Both the position numbers and the translations under genes were made by a program. Shown piece by piece: positions 4,631 through 9,918 of a stretch of 9,918 bases of DNA (within the stretch, counting starts at the first letter, position 1; each line of letters starts with the position of its first letter). Under the pieces are notes generated by a model. The model did no database searches. It saw only the letters and a program-made list of their open reading frames with translations, and was not told the origin of the DNA. Origin of the DNA: JBBRSC01 sp038245795 (GTDB lineage: Bacteria; Actinomycetota; Acidimicrobiia; Acidimicrobiales; Microtrichaceae); assembly GCA_038245795.1 (NCBI GenBank), contig JBBRSC010000114.1, positions 1 through 9,918 of the forward strand, read 5' to 3'.

Positions 4631-5062
4631 ATGGCCAAGAAGAAGGTCGCAGCCATCGTGAAGATCCAGATCCCTGCGGGGGCGGCGACGCCGGCACCTC
4701 CGGTAGGTACCGCGCTCGGCCCCCACGGCGTGGCGATCATGGATTTTTGCAAGGAGTACAACGCTCGTACCGAAGCCCAACGGGGGACCATCATCCCCGT
4801 CGAGATCTCGATCTACGAGGACCGGACGTTCAGCTTCGTCACCAAGACGCCGCCAGCACCCGTGTTGATCCGTGAGGCAGCAGGGCTCGCCAAGGGCTCG
4901 CAGACTCCCGGGAAGGGCGGAGCCGTCGGACAGATCTCTGACGCCCAGGTGACCGAGATCGCGCACATCAAGCTGCCTGACCTCAACACCGACGACATCG
5001 AAGCAGCCAAGCTGCAGATCGCTGGCACTGCGCGGTCGATGGGCGTCCGGATCACCGGCTGA
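4631..5062 (+). CDS. rplK: 50S ribosomal protein L11
   Basis: L11 binds the GTPase-associated region of 23S rRNA at the base of the L7/L12 stalk, takes part in factor binding, and is needed for stringent-response sensing. The 143 residues equal family length: N-terminal domain about 1-72 (proline-rich PAPPVGTALG at 21-30, then IMDFCKEYNART) and RNA-binding C-terminal domain about 75-143 (KTPPAPVLIREAAG, GTARSMGVRITG). A conserved proline after PPVG is Thr27, and the usual GQHG/GQQG is GPHG. That proline-rich segment contacts thiopeptide antibiotics such as thiostrepton. The ATG at 4631 has only a weak purine-rich site (AGAGAGA, 4618-4624). rplA follows after 101 nt. Confidence 0.98.
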   Translation: MAKKKVAAIVKIQIPAGAATPAPPVGTALGPHGVAIMDFCKEYNARTEAQRGTIIPVEISIYEDRTFSFVTKTPPAPVLIREAAGLAKGSQTPGKGGAVGQISDAQVTEIAHIKLPDLNTDDIEAAKLQIAGTARSMGVRITG

Positions 5063-5151
5063 TCCATCCCGACGCCACTCAATCGAGCTGGCTGACACAA
5101 CATTCGAACACCACCGGATCAGGGAGCACCTCGCCCCGAACGGTCGACACC

Positions 5152-5158
5152 GAGGGAG
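5152..5158 (+). promoter_or_regulatory. Ribosome binding site of rplA
   Basis: GAGGGAG sits 5 nt before ATG 5164. The remainder of the 101-nt rplK-rplA gap shows no convincing promoter, terminator or L1-binding motif. Confidence 0.6.
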
Positions 5159-5163
5159 CCATC

Positions 5164-5853
5164 ATGGCGAAGGGCAAGAAACTCCAAGACGCACTCAAGC
5201 GTTTCGATCGTGAGCAGTTCCATCTGCCCGACGAGGCGTTGGAACTCGTGAAGAGCTTGGCGAACAAGAACTTTGATGAGACCGTCGAGGTCGCGATCCG
5301 ACTGGGCGTCGATCCGCGTAAGGCTGACCAGATGGTTCGTGGCACGGTTGCGTTGCCCGCCGGTACCGGCAAAGACGTTCGTATCGCCGTGTTCGCAACG
5401 GGCGACGCCGCCCGCGAAGCCGAGGCAGCTGGCGCCGACATCGTCGGTGCCGAGGACCTTGCGGCGCAGATCGAAGGCGGCATGCTCGACTTCGATCTCA
5501 CGATCGCGACCCCCGACATGATGCCGCTGCTCGGCAAACTCGGTCGGGTTCTCGGACCACGCGGCCTCATGCCGAACCCCAAGACCGGAACCGTGACCAA
5601 CGATGTTGGCAAGGCTGTTGCGGACTTCAAGGGCGGCAAGGTCGAGTATCGAACCGACCGCCACGGGAACGTCCACGTGCCCGTGGGCAAGGTCAGCTTC
5701 GCGTCAGATGCGCTGTCGACCAACATGGCGGCGATCATGGACGAACTCGTTCGAGCCAAGCCGTCCTCGGCCAAAGGCCGCTATCTCAAGAAGGTCACGT
5801 TGTCGTCGACGATGGGCCCTGGTGTCCGTGTCGACGTCAGTCAGTACCTCTGA
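5164..5853 (+). CDS. rplA: 50S ribosomal protein L1
   Basis: L1 forms the mobile stalk that handles deacylated tRNA at the E site; in many bacteria it also represses its own mRNA. The 229-residue product is normal length. The signature GKLGRVLGPRGLMPNPKTGTV region lies at about 124-143 (shown by GPRGLMPNPK), preceded by DFDLTIATPDMMPLLG in domain II, with conserved N-terminal FDETVEVAIRLGVDPRKADQ and the GNVHVPVGKVSF block of domain I at the C-terminal side. The start is fixed by a good ribosome binding site at 5152-5158. Codons are C-rich. It is most likely co-transcribed with rplK; a separate promoter for the rplJ unit appears downstream. Confidence 0.98.
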   Translation: MAKGKKLQDALKRFDREQFHLPDEALELVKSLANKNFDETVEVAIRLGVDPRKADQMVRGTVALPAGTGKDVRIAVFATGDAAREAEAAGADIVGAEDLAAQIEGGMLDFDLTIATPDMMPLLGKLGRVLGPRGLMPNPKTGTVTNDVGKAVADFKGGKVEYRTDRHGNVHVPVGKVSFASDALSTNMAAIMDELVRAKPSSAKGRYLKKVTLSSTMGPGVRVDVSQYL

Positions 5854-5879
5854 TCCATCAACTCGGCCATCCATCGACT

Positions 5880-5909
5880 TTGTCGCTGGCTTGTCGTCCG
5901 ACCTAACGT
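5880..5909 (+). promoter_or_regulatory. Putative promoter for rplJ-rplL
   Basis: TTGTCG (5880-5885), an 18-nt spacer and TAACGT (5904-5909) predict a start near 5916, immediately before the L10-type leader. The position is biologically sensible, but the hexamer match is partial. Confidence 0.4.
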
Positions 5910-5925
5910 GTCGGAACATTCAATC

Positions 5926-6010
5926 TCACTCGCCGAAGACATCCGGTGGAGTTGTTCTCCGAACTGCTCCTGAAAGGGCCAGCGCCCGCCAGACGAGGTG
6001 AACTTCCCAG
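5926..6010 (+). promoter_or_regulatory. L10 ribosomal leader (autoregulatory mRNA element)
   Basis: The leader of rplJ holds sequence blocks I recognise from actinobacterial L10 leaders: CCGAAGACATCCGGTGGAG (5933-5951), TGAAAGGGCC (5971-5980) and CGCCAGACGAGGTGAAC (about 5987-6003). GGAG (5948-5951) pairs with CTCC (5957-5960). In this family the L10(L12)4 complex binds a kink-turn in its own mRNA leader and lowers translation or read-through when in excess. The 283-nt distance from rplA to rplJ fits a structured leader. The element limits are approximate. Confidence 0.65.
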
Positions 6011-6018
6011 CTTTCTGT

Positions 6019-6064
6019 GGGGCGTTCGCGCGATCTGCGACCGTCCCGCCGTTCGTTTTCGGCG
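6019..6064 (+). promoter_or_regulatory. Hairpins downstream of the L10 leader
   Basis: GGGGCG (6019-6024) pairs with CGTCCC (6042-6047), and within it TCGC (6026-6029) pairs with GCGA (6037-6040), a 10-bp stem with one internal mismatch. CGCCG (6047-6051) can also pair with CGGCG (6060-6064). They lie between the L10 leader and the rplJ start and may form an attenuator or expression platform. No good U-tract follows, so terminator function is doubtful. Confidence 0.35.
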
Positions 6065-6125
6065 CTGACGGAATTCCTGTCCCGGCATCAGCCGGTACAC
6101 CCGAACCGAACTACAGAAATGTGAA

Positions 6126-6133
6126 AGGAGGTG
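6126..6133 (+). promoter_or_regulatory. Ribosome binding site of rplJ
   Basis: AGGAGGTG at 6126-6133 is a full Shine-Dalgarno. It decides the start in favour of ATG 6137 (MENPRPEK) over the GTG at 6131, which lies inside the site. Confidence 0.85.
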
Positions 6134-6136
6134 CCC

Positions 6137-6985
6137 ATGGAGAATCCACGCCCCGAAAAGGTGGCAGTGATCGACGAGGTCCGACAACGGATTTCCGACG
6201 CGGACGCCGTGGTGCTGACCGAATATCGCGGTCTCAAGGTGTCGGAGCTCGCTGAGCTCCGTGCCTCGCTTCGTCCAGCCGGAGGTGACTACCGGATCTA
6301 CAAGAACACGTTGGTCCGTCGAGCTGCCCGCTCGTTGGACCTCGACCTCGACGATGTGCTGGTCGGCCCAACCGCTCTGGCGTTCGTCTCGGCGAAGTCC
6401 GATGGCTCGCCCGGCGACATTTCCACCGTCGCCAAGGCGTTGCAGGCGTTTGCCAAGGGCAATCCGCTGCTGGTCGTCAAGGGCGGCTTGCTGGGAACCG
6501 AGATCCTCGATGCTGACGGCGTCAAGGCGCTCGCATCGTTGCCGACGGCACCGGAGATCTACGCACGACTGGCTGGTGCGCTCAACAGCGGTGCTCGTGG
6601 TCTGGCGAGCGTGATCAGCGGTGTTCATCGCAGCGTGGCGTTGGTGCTGCAAGCGGCCATTGATGCCGGCGCTTTCGCCGGCGAGATGCCCGCCGGGGAC
6701 ACGGCGCCTGCTGCCGAAGATGTGGCTCCCGCCGATGAAGAGGCCGCTCCGGCGGCCGAGGACGCGGCTCCTGCCGATGAAGAGGCCGCTCCGGCGGCCG
6801 AGGACACGGCTCCGGCCGATGAAGAGGCCGCTCCGGCGGCCGAGGACGCGGCTCCGGCCGCCGAAGACACGGCTCCGGCCGTTGAGGACGCGGCTCCGGC
6901 CGTTGAGGACGCGGCTCCGGCCGCCGAAGAACCCATCACTGAAGAATCAACCACTGAAGACACACAGACCGAAGAGGACAACTGA
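6137..6985 (+). CDS. rplJ: 50S ribosomal protein L10 with long acidic repeat tail
   Basis: L10 anchors the L7/L12 dimers to 23S rRNA and, with them, autoregulates this operon. The protein is 282 residues, about 100 more than the usual 165-180. Residues 1-130 are the globular rRNA-binding domain (EKVAVIDEVRQRI, AVVLTEYRGLKVSEL, RIYKNTLVRRA, KGNPLLVVKGG), and about 136-180 is the C-terminal helix to which L12 N-terminal domains bind. From 189 to 265 there are eleven heptads of the form xAPAxE(D/E), followed by the acidic end EPITEES...TEEDN. The tail is strongly negative and probably disordered. Ala/Glu-rich L10 tails occur in some Actinobacteria, but this one is long and internally repetitive at DNA level. 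rplL starts 2 nt after the stop codon. Confidence 0.96.
   Translation: MENPRPEKVAVIDEVRQRISDADAVVLTEYRGLKVSELAELRASLRPAGGDYRIYKNTLVRRAARSLDLDLDDVLVGPTALAFVSAKSDGSPGDISTVAKALQAFAKGNPLLVVKGGLLGTEILDADGVKALASLPTAPEIYARLAGALNSGARGLASVISGVHRSVALVLQAAIDAGAFAGEMPAGDTAPAAEDVAPADEEAAPAAEDAAPADEEAAPAAEDTAPADEEAAPAAEDAAPAAEDTAPAVEDAAPAVEDAAPAAEEPITEESTTEDTQTEEDN
6701..6931 (+). repeat. 21-bp x 11 imperfect tandem repeat in the 3' part of rplJ
   Basis: Eleven 21-bp units encode heptads xAPAxE(D/E). A 42-bp higher-order unit (APADEE-type followed by APAAED-type, e.g. GCCGATGAAGAGGCCGCTCC) recurs at about 6733, 6775 and 6817, and a second near-identical pair occurs at about 6878-6919 (GCCGTTGAGGACGCGGCTCC twice). 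Near-perfect copies indicate recent unequal exchange or slippage that kept the frame. Confidence 0.93.
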
Positions 6986-6986
6986 C

Positions 6987-7367
6987 ATGGCAACCACTGA
7001 AGAATTGCTCGAAACCATTTCCAACTTGACGCTCGTCCAGGCCTATGACCTGGTCAAGGCCATCGAGGAGAAGTTCGAGGTGTCCGCAGCAGCACCAGTC
7101 GCAGCTGCAGCTGCTGCGACCGGTGGCGGCGCAGCGGCCGAAGAGGTCGAGGAGAAGACCAGCTTCGATGTCGTCCTCACCGAGGCCGGCGAGAAGAAGA
7201 TCAACGTGATCAAGGAAGTCCGGGCCCTCACGAGCCTCGGCCTGAAGGAAGCAAAGGATCTCGTCGAGAGCGCACCCAAGGCTGTGCTCGAAGGCGCGTC
7301 GAAGGACGATGCCGAGAAGGCGAAGGCTGCTCTCGAGGCCGCTGGCGCCACCGTCGAGATCAAGTAG
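6987..7367 (+). CDS. rplL: 50S ribosomal protein L7/L12
   Basis: L12 dimers form the flexible stalk that recruits and activates translational GTPases such as the EF-G and EF-Tu encoded at the start of this window. The 126-residue product has the usual plan: N-terminal dimerisation helices 1-32 (TTEELLETISNLTLVQAYDLVKAIEEKF), an Ala-rich hinge about 35-52, and the C-terminal factor-binding domain from about 57 (FDVVLTEAGEKKINVIKEVR, GLGLKEAKDLVE-like SLGLKEAKDLVE, ending EAAGATVEIK). GAAGAGG at 6971-6977, inside the rplJ coding end, gives 9-nt spacing. The 1-nt gap between rplJ stop and this ATG means coupled translation; L12 must nevertheless be made in several-fold excess over L10, presumably by efficient re-initiation here. 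Confidence 0.98.
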   Translation: MATTEELLETISNLTLVQAYDLVKAIEEKFEVSAAAPVAAAAAATGGGAAAEEVEEKTSFDVVLTEAGEKKINVIKEVRALTSLGLKEAKDLVESAPKAVLEGASKDDAEKAKAALEAAGATVEIK

Positions 7368-7417
7368 TTCGGTTCCGAGTGCGCCGTCTGGCCGCGCTCG
7401 GAGCAAGTGGACGTCGG

Positions 7418-7449
7418 AGAGACGAGGGGCCTTCGGGCACCTCGTCTCT
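7418..7449 (+). terminator. UUCG-loop hairpin between rplL and rpoB (terminator or attenuator)
   Basis: AGAGACGAGG (7418-7427) pairs perfectly with CCTCGTCTCT (7440-7449); after one mismatch the stem resumes as GCC/GGC capped by UUCG at 7432-7435. TCACGATTTT follows, a poor U-tract 8-10 nt away. It lies 50 nt after the rplL stop and has the same design as the tuf terminator. It could be a partial terminator that reduces rpoBC transcription relative to rplJL, or a processing site. Confidence 0.7.
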
Positions 7450-7471
7450 TCACGATTTTGGTCGGAAAGCC

Positions 7472-7500
7472 TTGACCAACGGAGCAGTCCGTCCTACCGT
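7472..7500 (+). promoter_or_regulatory. Putative rpoB promoter P1
   Basis: TTGACC (7472-7477), exactly 17 nt spacer, TACCGT (7495-7500). The -35 is 5/6 to the housekeeping consensus; the -10 keeps the key T-A-----T. Predicted start is near 7507, giving a leader of about 237 nt. Confidence 0.5.
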
Positions 7501-7594
7501 CTCTCCAAATCCAAGGTTCGCCAGGTCACCAGCTGATCTCCCGGCCGAGGCACTCGTGGGTCACCCGGCGTTCTGGGCCGGCTGAGTTTCGCCC

Positions 7595-7614
7595 GCCCCG
7601 GTATTGACCGGGGC
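7595..7614 (+). repeat. Perfect inverted repeat over the rpoB P2 -35 box
   Basis: GCCCCGGT (7595-7602), 4-nt centre ATTG, ACCGGGGC (7607-7614). The right arm covers most of the -35 TTGACC of P2. It could be an operator for a dimeric repressor or a hairpin in transcripts from P1. It has no U-tract. Confidence 0.6.
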
Positions 7615-7632
7615 TCGCCGACGACCTACGAT
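7604..7632 (+). promoter_or_regulatory. Putative rpoB promoter P2
   Basis: TTGACC (7604-7609), 17-nt spacer, TACGAT (7627-7632), the best promoter match in the window. The predicted start is near 7639, with a leader of about 105 nt to the rpoB GTG. Confidence 0.58.
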
Positions 7633-7730
7633 TCCGGGTTGCCGTGCTGCCCCCGTACATGCTGTCGCTCCTTAGGGTTTGCGTCAGCCTGCTTCGGTGA
7701 CTTCCGGCCAGCTCGCCCGCTCAACACGAT

Positions 7731-7736
7731 GAGGTG
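7731..7736 (+). promoter_or_regulatory. Ribosome binding site deciding the rpoB GTG start
   Basis: GAGGTG lies 7 nt before GTG 7744. An in-frame TGA at 7735-7737 excludes any start further upstream, so GTG 7744 is the first possible start and fits the RpoB N terminus. Confidence 0.8.
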
Positions 7737-7743
7737 AACCTCG

Positions 7744-9918
7744 GTGACTCAACGCTCCGCTATTCGGGAACGATATTCCTTTGCAAACCTGGACGATGTC
7801 CTGGAGTTGCCTGATCTCATTGCGATCCAACGTGAGTCCTTCACCTGGTTCCTCTACCACGGGTTGGCTGACGCCTTCCGTGACATCTCGCCGATCAAGG
7901 ACTTCACGGAGACCCTGAGTCTCGAGCTGGAGTTCGATCCGAACGACGAGGACCTGCGCCCGCCGCCCAAGTTCACGGTCGAGGAGTGCAAAGAGAAGGA
8001 CATGACCTTCGCCGCACCCATTTTCGTGCGGGCCAAGTTCGTCAACACGAACACCGGTGAGATCAAGGAACAGACGGTCTTCATGGGCGACTTCCCCATG
8101 ATGACCGAGAAGGGCACCTTCGTCATCAACGGCACCGAACGTGTCGTCGTGTCGCAGCTCGTCCGTTCTCCCGGCGTCATCTTCCAGCCCGGCGAGCGGT
8201 TCCGACTCCGTAACCTTGCGAAGCACCAGCTCGTGACCGGCACCATCCATCCCTACCGCGGCGAGTGGATCGAGTTCGATGTCGAGCACAAGCCCGGCAA
8301 GGACGTCACCGCCGGTACCCGAGTTGCACGCAAGCGTCGCCTCAGCATCTTCATGCTGATCCGCGCCCTCGGCTACGACGAGGAAAACGAACCCGGCTTC
8401 CTGGAGCGGTTCGTCCAGCACTTCCACTTCCTCGAAGGCCAGTGGGAGAAGGACCGTGACCTCTTCACCACGCAGGACGAAGCACTCGTCGAGATCTACA
8501 AGCGTGCCCGTCCCGGTGAGCCGCCGACCATCGACTCGGCCCGCGCCTACTTCCGTAACGCCTTCTTCGAGCCGCGTCGCTACGACCTGAGCCGGGTGGG
8601 TCGCTACAAGCTGAACCGCAAGCTCGGACCCGAAATCGAGCGAATCGCAGAGCTGTTCAACCTCCAGACGTTGGACCGACCCGACATCGATCAGCCAGTG
8701 CTCAGCCGTTGTGAGGTGCTCGCATCGGTGACGTACCTCCTCAACTTGGCCGATGGTGTCCAGGGCTACCGACTCGACGATCAGGATCACTTCGCCAACC
8801 GGCGGATCCGTTCGGTCGGTGAGCTGATCCAGAACCAGGTCCGCATCGGGCTGTCCCGTATGGAACGAGTCGTGCGCGAGCGCATGACCACCCAGGACGT
8901 CGAGGCCATCACGCCCACGACGCTCATCAACATCCGCCCCGTGGTCGCGGCGATCAAGGAGTTCTTCGGAACCTCCCAACTCAGCCAGTTCATGGACCAG
9001 GTGAACCCATTGTCGGGCCTGACGCATCGTCGTCGCCTCTCGGCCCTCGGCCCCGGCGGTCTCTCCCGGGAGCGCGCCGGCTTCGAGGTTCGCGACGTCC
9101 ACTTCAGCCACTACGGCCGAATGTGTCCCATCGAGACGCCTGAAGGCCCCAACATCGGCTTGATCGGAGCGCTTGCGACCTTCGCCCGTGTGAACGAGTT
9201 CGGCTTCATCGAGTCGCCGTACCGCAAGGTCATCGACGGCGTGGTCACCAACGAGATCGTCTATCTTCCCGCCGACGCGGAAGAGGAGTACGTGGTGGCG
9301 CAGGCCAACGCGCCCCTCAACCCCGACGGCACCTTCAAGTCGAACCGGGTCCTGGTGCGTCGAAGCCCCCAGGCTGCATCGCTGTCCGATCTGAAGCTTC
9401 AGCTCGAACGCGACGTGTTCCTCGGTGCGACCACTGAGATCAGCCAGGTCACCCCGGATGAAGTCCAGATGATGGATGTCTCCCCGCGACAGATCGTGTC
9501 AGTCGCCACGGCATTGATTCCGTTCCTTGAACACGACGACGCCAACCGAGCCCTCATGGGTGCCAACATGCAGCGCCAGGCTGTTCCGCTCTTGCGAGCA
9601 GAGGCTCCGTACATTGGAACTGGCATCGAGAGCCGCGCCGCCCGCGACGCCGCCGACATGATCATCGCGACCGACGACGGCATGGTTGCCGAAGTCGATG
9701 GTCGGATCATCACCGTCGAGTACAAGAAGCAGGGTCGGGTCACCTACAAGCTCCACAAGTTCGAGCGCTCGAACCAGGACACTTGCATCAACCAGAAGCC
9801 GAAGGTCGCCGAAGGCCAGAAGGTCACCAAGGGCGACGTGCTGTCCGAGGGACCTTCCACCGATAACGGAGAACTCGCACTGGGCAAGAACCTGCTCATC
9901 GCGTTCATGCCGTGGGAG
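7744..9918 (+). CDS. rpoB: DNA-directed RNA polymerase subunit beta, N-terminal 725 residues (truncated by window edge)
   Basis: The beta subunit forms one jaw and much of the catalytic cleft of RNA polymerase. It starts with GTG and is open through the last base of the window. Landmarks: RERYSFANLDDVLELPDLI at the N terminus, FVINGTERVVVSQLVRSPGV at about 128-147, lobe/protrusion sequence, the rifampicin region GTSQLSQFMDQVNPLSGLTH (about 409-428, bases 8968-9027) followed by RRRLSALGPGGLSRERAGFE, CPIETPEGPNIGLIG, and LLIAFMPWE at the end. Residues whose change usually gives rifampicin resistance are wild type (Q415, D418, S424, H428, R431, S433, L435, equivalent to E. coli 513, 516, 522, 526, 529, 531, 533). 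Two positions differ from the norm: Val420 in place of Asn (E. coli 518) and HFSHYGR in place of HP(T/S)HYGR (Phe454). rpoC is expected downstream. No frameshift seen. Confidence 0.98.
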   Translation, partial: MTQRSAIRERYSFANLDDVLELPDLIAIQRESFTWFLYHGLADAFRDISPIKDFTETLSLELEFDPNDEDLRPPPKFTVEECKEKDMTFAAPIFVRAKFVNTNTGEIKEQTVFMGDFPMMTEKGTFVINGTERVVVSQLVRSPGVIFQPGERFRLRNLAKHQLVTGTIHPYRGEWIEFDVEHKPGKDVTAGTRVARKRRLSIFMLIRALGYDEENEPGFLERFVQHFHFLEGQWEKDRDLFTTQDEALVEIYKRARPGEPPTIDSARAYFRNAFFEPRRYDLSRVGRYKLNRKLGPEIERIAELFNLQTLDRPDIDQPVLSRCEVLASVTYLLNLADGVQGYRLDDQDHFANRRIRSVGELIQNQVRIGLSRMERVVRERMTTQDVEAITPTTLINIRPVVAAIKEFFGTSQLSQFMDQVNPLSGLTHRRRLSALGPGGLSRERAGFEVRDVHFSHYGRMCPIETPEGPNIGLIGALATFARVNEFGFIESPYRKVIDGVVTNEIVYLPADAEEEYVVAQANAPLNPDGTFKSNRVLVRRSPQAASLSDLKLQLERDVFLGATTEISQVTPDEVQMMDVSPRQIVSVATALIPFLEHDDANRALMGANMQRQAVPLLRAEAPYIGTGIESRAARDAADMIIATDDGMVAEVDGRIITVEYKKQGRVTYKLHKFERSNQDTCINQKPKVAEGQKVTKGDVLSEGPSTDNGELALGKNLLIAFMPWE

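Larger units (their letters stand above)
7368..7743 (+). other. rplL-rpoB intergenic regulatory region
   Basis: This 376-nt gap has no credible gene. It contains, in order, a UUCG-loop hairpin (7418-7449), a TTGACC/TACCGT promoter (7472-7500), an inverted repeat (7595-7614) that overlaps a second TTGACC/TACGAT promoter (7604-7632), and the rpoB ribosome binding site (7731-7736). The layout parallels the attenuator-plus-promoter arrangement between rplL and rpoB known in other bacteria. The stretch 7505-7590 shows nothing I can name. Confidence 0.7.

Noticed and set aside
3440..5098. 552-codon open frame on the minus strand across secE-nusG-rplK
   Set aside because: High-GC shadow of three certain genes; it crosses two gene boundaries and includes the nusG repeat read backwards.
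5063..5163. L1-binding autoregulatory site between rplK and rplA
   Set aside because: I could not identify the L1-specific stem-loop pattern here; only the rplA ribosome binding site is supportable.
6701..6931. CRISPR-like repetitive array
   Set aside because: Units are contiguous 21-bp coding repeats with no unique spacers, in frame within rplJ.
6621..6986. Arg/Pro-rich upstream extension of rplL in frame with it
   Set aside because: This is the +1 shadow of the rplJ repeat. The real rplL start is ATG 6987 with its own ribosome binding site and a conventional L12 N terminus.
6625..6993. Ala/Ser-rich minus-strand frame over the rplJ repeat
   Set aside because: Low-complexity by-product of the repeat; no start signals.
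7379..7585. Small 68-codon frame between rplL and rpoB
   Set aside because: It spans the UUCG hairpin and promoter P1, lacks a ribosome binding site and has no protein-like composition.
7684..9111. 475-codon open frame on the minus strand opposite rpoB
   Set aside because: Shadow of the rpoB coding frame in high-GC DNA; no recognisable protein and its end lies in the rpoB promoter region.

Overview
The window is a run of core translation and transcription genes, all on the + strand, from a high-GC Gram-positive bacterium. Third-position-C codon usage (except in tuf), a tRNA-Trp without encoded CCA, the actinobacterial style of RpoB, NusG and L10, and an actinobacterial-type L10 leader all point to Actinobacteria. 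By recall of protein flavour I lean to a deep class such as Acidimicrobiia (Ilumatobacter-like), but that placement is inference.

Layout: (1) 1-1860 is the end of a str-type operon: the 3' part of fusA (EF-G), then tuf (EF-Tu), closed by a strong hairpin with a UUCG loop. (2) 1874-3160 holds rpmG (L33) with its own likely promoter, followed by an ECF sigma factor gene that overlaps a gene for a membrane-anchored zinc-type anti-sigma factor. (3) 3172-4462 is tRNA-Trp, secE and nusG; secE and nusG overlap by 4 nt. (4) 4631-5853 is rplK-rplA (L11, L1). (5) 5880-7367 is rplJ-rplL (L10, L7/L12), preceded by a likely promoter and an L10-type autoregulatory leader. (6) 7368-7743 is a 376-nt regulatory gap with a UUCG-loop hairpin and two good-looking sigma70-type promoters, followed by the first 725 codons of rpoB, which runs off the end.

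The genes encode the elongation factors, parts of the large subunit including the L1 and L10/L12 stalks, the SecE translocon subunit, the transcription factor NusG and the RNA polymerase beta subunit. These are normally co-expressed with growth rate. The apparent control points are the tuf terminator, the L10 leader, and the rplL-rpoB hairpin plus rpoB promoters, which would allow ribosomal protein and RNA polymerase synthesis to be set separately.

No wholly new system is evident. The least ordinary points are the sigma/anti-sigma pair set inside the ribosomal/RNAP cluster, the G/T-ending codon usage of tuf against C-ending neighbours, the 18-bp tandem repeat in the 5' end of nusG, the long acidic heptad repeat at the end of L10, and the joining of fusA-tuf to the upstream side of rpmG-secE-nusG.
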